Of a stretch of DNA of 64,000 nt, positions 60,271 to 64,000 are shown in pieces; position 1 is the stretch's first letter; each line of letters starts with the position of its first letter. The position numbers and the translations under genes are program-made. The notes below the pieces were generated by a model, which was not told the origin of the DNA, made no database searches, and saw only the letters and a program-made list of their open reading frames with translations. Origin of the DNA: Eutrigla gurnardus (Eukaryota > Chordata > Actinopteri > Perciformes > Triglidae); the NCBI GenBank assembly GCA_963514095.1, contig OY741280.1:11312447-11376446 (forward strand). The letters run 5' to 3'.

Positions 60271-63149
60271 GGATCATTCCCTCCAGCTGTACACTGACTG
60301 TGACTGTGCACTCAGTCAAATCACCCTGTTAGGTACGTAGATTGAAATTTGCATTGAAAGGGCAAAATGTTTTTTCCCTCCTGAAAACATGAATACATCT
60401 ATACTTTGTATATGTATGTGTACACCGTTCTTTTATATTAAGATTATGTTTAGTATTTTGGCAGTTTAACAACCCATGTTTTGTGTCTAGTTTTCACACC
60501 ACATTGCACACATTAACACGAGCCTCCCGGGAACCCTGAGCCTGCAGGTCAGATGAACTCGGTTAAAAGAAATATCGCTCAAAGTAGTTGCTCTTCAGGC
60601 CAACGCAGCTTTGACAGAGACCTGCAGCCGAACTCGCCCACTTACAATGTTACAGAGGCCCGGAGAGGAGGTCAAACTGAGGTGAGCTGCCCTGGTTGAA
60701 TATTTAGTTGGCCGTGCGCTGTTTTTACTGACTAACCCTGCATAGTTTTACAGTTAAAAGCTCCCGGGTCTGTTTAAATGTTAGATGAGTTTAATCCCGA
60801 CTGGCTTACAGATGTTTGTGTTCTTATGGACTCCAGTCAGGAACAATGACACTGCTTCCAATGCAAATAAGGCACCGCGAAACGAAACTGCACAAAAATC
60901 TGCCATTTTAAAATGTTCAATATGTATCAAATAACCAAAGCAGCAGTGCAAATAAGGAGGGGTTCATCTGTCTGTCATGCACCACTCTCCTTCTGCCAAA
61001 TACTCAGGGATGAGACTAATTTAATTGCATGTACACAAACAAGGCTGCAGCAAAGTGGCATAGCATGCACCGATCACAGTAAACTTGGCTTTCCTGCGTC
61101 TCCATGTCTTTTGTTACATCATTGCGGTTGTTCTAAGACGAAAACAGGGTAATACAAGATTAAGAAACACAAATGTATACCTATATTCAATCAAGCAAAC
61201 ACAGATTTAACAGCCCAATTGCTAATGATAAATCCACACACTACAATGTCTCCGATATGGTAGGAATTTGACCTCCCTGCGATGTCCTTATTAGCAGGAA
61301 CCTTTTCTATTTTTTTCAACTAGCCTTCTAATGAGCGCATCATAGCGGATGCAGAGCGTGTGGCGTGTCCACAGGCTGAATCAAAGCACTTTCCGTGGAT
61401 GAGCCTGTCACCACTGGCACCAACAGTTCGCTTGCGCCCTGGTGCAAAGACATGTTGACAAAACATCTCACATAAAGGTGTGTCCTTATGGGAGAAGAGG
61501 ACAAAAATCTTTCCAAAACAAACCTCCTCTCCCCGTGCAAGTCCCTATAACATCTGCTCAAACTAATCCTGCATTGTGTCAGCAGGTACAGAGATTTCAA
61601 CACGGGAGCATGATGAATGCTGCAGTACGACATAATAGAGATGTTTTTTTCTTTTTTTCACAGACGCAGCTGTTTGGCCACATCCCAGCTATCGCCTAGC
61701 TGCCACTCCTGAGATGAGAGCCATAGATGCATGGATATCCTCCACAGAGGGGTCGTCTCACCCCGCCAAGTCTGTCTAAATCCTGTCTCCCTTGGAGTAA
61801 GTGAGGAGGGACAACAATAGCAAGACGAACACAATCTATTTTCTCCCCAAGCATCGGTGACAGTGTGTCTTTGTCATGCACATATACCACAAGTCAGCAC
61901 AGCCAGAGGCGAGCCAAAAAGACCCAGCCTCTCCTCTTTCCCCTTCTCCATCCCTACGCATTTCAGCTCTACCCGCTGTTTTTCTTGCTTCATTGTCGTT
62001 CATCAAATCATGTCAAGGGTTCACAGATGCCATTGCATTTTCTCCCTGATCTTGTCAAGTGGGGGACTAGAAACTCCTTGTGACAAAAATGTCACCTCAA
62101 CCTTTGAAATCCATAAAGCCTAAGGACCTTTTTTTTTTTTAACAAGCAAGGCTGTCTGGCTGCCAGCAAGCTCAGCTGCGACCAGTCACCCCCAGTCACC
62201 ACTTGGGAATGGGATAATAAAGTCCGACACAGAAGTTCGTGCGTAGCCTACTGGGGCACCTTGATTGTTGATGGAGCAAATTCAAAATAATAATTAAGAA
62301 AAATGTCATCAGGTTTATATGCAGTATATTTGCATCTTGTTCTCCTCTTACTTAGACCCAGGCAAAAAAATAGGAAAGCATTACGTTTTTAACATTTGAA
62401 TTTGATATTATGTGCTTTAAATATGCAGCTAGACCCATGAATACTCTAATAACGTACCATACACCAAGCACTCCCTTTGTTCAATAAATGCATGGGTTGT
62501 CTTCAGTGCCATTAACAGACACTCAACGGATGCAGCAGAGTGGCTTAACGGGACCAAACTTCAGCCAGAAAACCAATGATGCAATCCTCAAGCATCCATC
62601 CAAATCTCTCCAAACAAGGCACTAAATCCCTGCCAGCTCTGTTTTGGTCTGACCTTTGGCTCCCTGAAGGGGGGGATAAAGAAAAAAAAATCTTTTCAGA
62701 CCAATAAATAATCTCCTCATTATTACTCTTTCTCACTTCAAGCACATTAAATCCTACTGTGATCTACTTTGGTCAATTCCACTGGGTATTACATTCGTAG
62801 AGCTGTTTAATTATGCATGTTCATAAGGCCAAGTTAAAATATTGGGTTAGTAAAACATTCATAAGCAAGAAATGAACAACCAATAACCAATATATCACAC
62901 TATGAGTAGCTCTCTGGATTTTGTGGTTGACGTACGCCACCTAATGGACATTCCTCAACAGTGCACGTGAGTCAGTTAAAACGCTTTAACGTTAACATTA
63001 AATCACGTATAAAAATAATAATAAAGATGATTACGTATTTTCTCCTAAACCTTCCCAAAACAATAACACCACTTATGTTAGAGCTTTGGATGCGGAACCT
63101 TTGTTTGCAGCGTCAGTTTCTCTACAGCCACATTTACGGCAACGCCACA

Positions 63150-63175
63150 ACTACAGCTTCCAAGATGGCGGCGCC
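63150..63175 (+). promoter_or_regulatory. elp2: elp2 start region: ZNF143-like and YY1-like motifs
   Basis: ACTACAGCTTCC at 63150-63161 resembles the ZNF143/THAP11 half-site (ACTACAATTCC). It is followed at once by AAGATGGCGGC, the YY1 consensus, which contains the initiator ATG. Both are typical of TATA-less housekeeping promoters. Confidence 0.45.
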
Positions 63176-63296
63176 CGTAATCGAAACATGCCATGTCGCT
63201 TGCTGTGCAAACAGGACTCCCAACGTTGTTTCTTGGGGTCGTGGGGGGATAATTGCCTTTGGGACATGTTACTCTGTGGCTCTGTACGACCCGCAG
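63165..63296 (+). CDS. elp2: elp2 exon 1
   Basis: 44 codons from ATG 63165-63167. The start lies in AAGATGGCGGC, a match to the YY1 consensus as well as a good Kozak context. Donor CAG|GTAATA, phase 0. Confidence 0.94.
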
Positions 63297-63513
63297 GTAA
63301 TAACATCTGTCTGTGTTCCTCTTTAAAGCTGTAATGGTGTGATAGCTAACGATAACCGAGCAACACTTCGTTACACATAAACTACATTTTCTTGTCCGTC
63401 ACCTAAGTTAACGCACTATTTGGTTTCACCTCAGGAGAGGAGGGTCGTGGCTGTGCTGAACGGACACACAGGAAGAGTGAACACGGTCCGGTGGGTCCAC
63501 AGAGAGGACTGTG
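63165..63513 (+). CDS. elp2: Elongator complex protein 2 (partial, first two exons)
   Basis: Elp2 is the WD40 scaffold subunit of the Elongator complex (wobble-uridine tRNA modification, cytoplasm). Exons 63165-63296 and 63435-63513 encode 70 residues: MAAPVIETCHVACCANRTPN, VVSWGRGGIIAFGTCYSVAL, YDPQ, then ERRVVAVLNGHTGRVNTVRW. Human starts MVAPVLETSHVFCCPNR and has NLNGHTARVN at the same place. The GHT...W pattern is the first WD40 blade. The gene continues beyond the right edge. Confidence 0.95.
63435..63513 (+). CDS. elp2: elp2 exon 2
   Basis: Acceptor CACCTCAG. Reads ERRVVAVLNGHTGRVNTVRW and VHREDC. Donor G|GTGAGT, phase 1. Confidence 0.94.
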
Positions 63514-64000
63514 GTGAGTGGAGGACCTGCTGTCACTCTGATGGATGTGACCTGCTCTTTGATTTACCACCATAACAAAGAGAGATTTAATGGTTATATA
63601 ATATGGAATCACGGTGGGAAGTTTTCAGCTCGTCGTCCTCATTATGGTTTAAATGCTGATCCTACCAACAAAAGTAGCAACATGTTATTAGTTGTGTCAT
63701 TATTGTTATCAGAAACCCCCCCAGAAAGATTGGTATTATTATTTCAGAAAAGTTTCACTTACAATGAATTTGGTTATTGTGCAAAACCAAACCAGACAGA
63801 TGAAATATGTCTCTGTCTACTTCAAAATGACTGACAACACAAACTGAATAAATAGTGCCACCTGTTAATAATGTAGAGATATTTGAGGTGTATTTTTTTT
63901 AAAAGCACGTCATAAAACAGGGACAGAAAACAATGAAATGAAGCCATTATTAACAAATTGATTGACCTCGGGTCTGTGGGGATCTCAAGCAGTTTGTGTA
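63514..64000 (+). other. elp2: elp2 intron 2 (truncated by the window edge)
   Basis: AT-rich sequence after the exon 2 donor. No further exon with an Elp2 match is visible before the window ends. Confidence 0.8.

Overview
This is vertebrate nuclear DNA, almost certainly from a teleost fish. Coding sequence is sparse and cut into short exons with GT-AG introns. CA/TG and CT/GA microsatellites are very dense, and several interspersed repeats are types I recognise as common in spiny-rayed fish. There is nothing prokaryotic here: no operons, no CRISPR arrays, and no tRNA or rRNA gene that I can recognise.

Four protein-coding genes can be assembled exon by exon. From left to right they are: (1) a Src-like adaptor (sla; plus strand, 7 coding exons, 1361-4567, 272 aa), with a probable non-coding leader exon near 740-896; (2) abitram, also called FAM206A or Simiate (plus strand, 6 exons, 14212-15410, 182 aa); (3) ctnnal1, alpha-catulin (minus strand, 19 coding exons, 57280 down to 17158, 758 aa), which fills most of the window and has a first intron of about 23 kb; (4) the first two exons of elp2, Elongator subunit 2 (plus strand, from 63165), which runs off the right edge. 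All joins keep the reading frame, and the assembled products have about the length of their mammalian counterparts.

Layout: 1-1360 is sla upstream and leader sequence. 1361-5220 is sla. 5221-14211 is intergenic, with repeats and one promoter-like block near 12.85 kb. 14212-15740 is abitram. It is convergent with ctnnal1, and the two poly(A) signals lie about 35 bp apart. 15735-57480 is ctnnal1. 57500-63100 is intergenic and rich in dinucleotide repeats. 63165-64000 is the start of elp2. Sla is a membrane-tethered damper of antigen-receptor signalling. Abitram is a nuclear/actin-associated protein. Alpha-catulin is a cytoskeletal and Rho-signalling scaffold. Elp2 belongs to the tRNA-modifying Elongator complex. 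They share no pathway; the window is a stretch of synteny, not a functional cluster.

Points most worth a second look: a ctnnal1 exon whose acceptor has a long UG repeat where the polypyrimidine tract should be; an sla SH3 domain that lacks its tryptophan pair; a consensus-Kozak upstream ORF in the sla leader; one or two phase-compatible exon-like segments, one encoding a membrane span, inside ctnnal1 intron 1 on the same strand; and several hairpins that fit no annotated feature.
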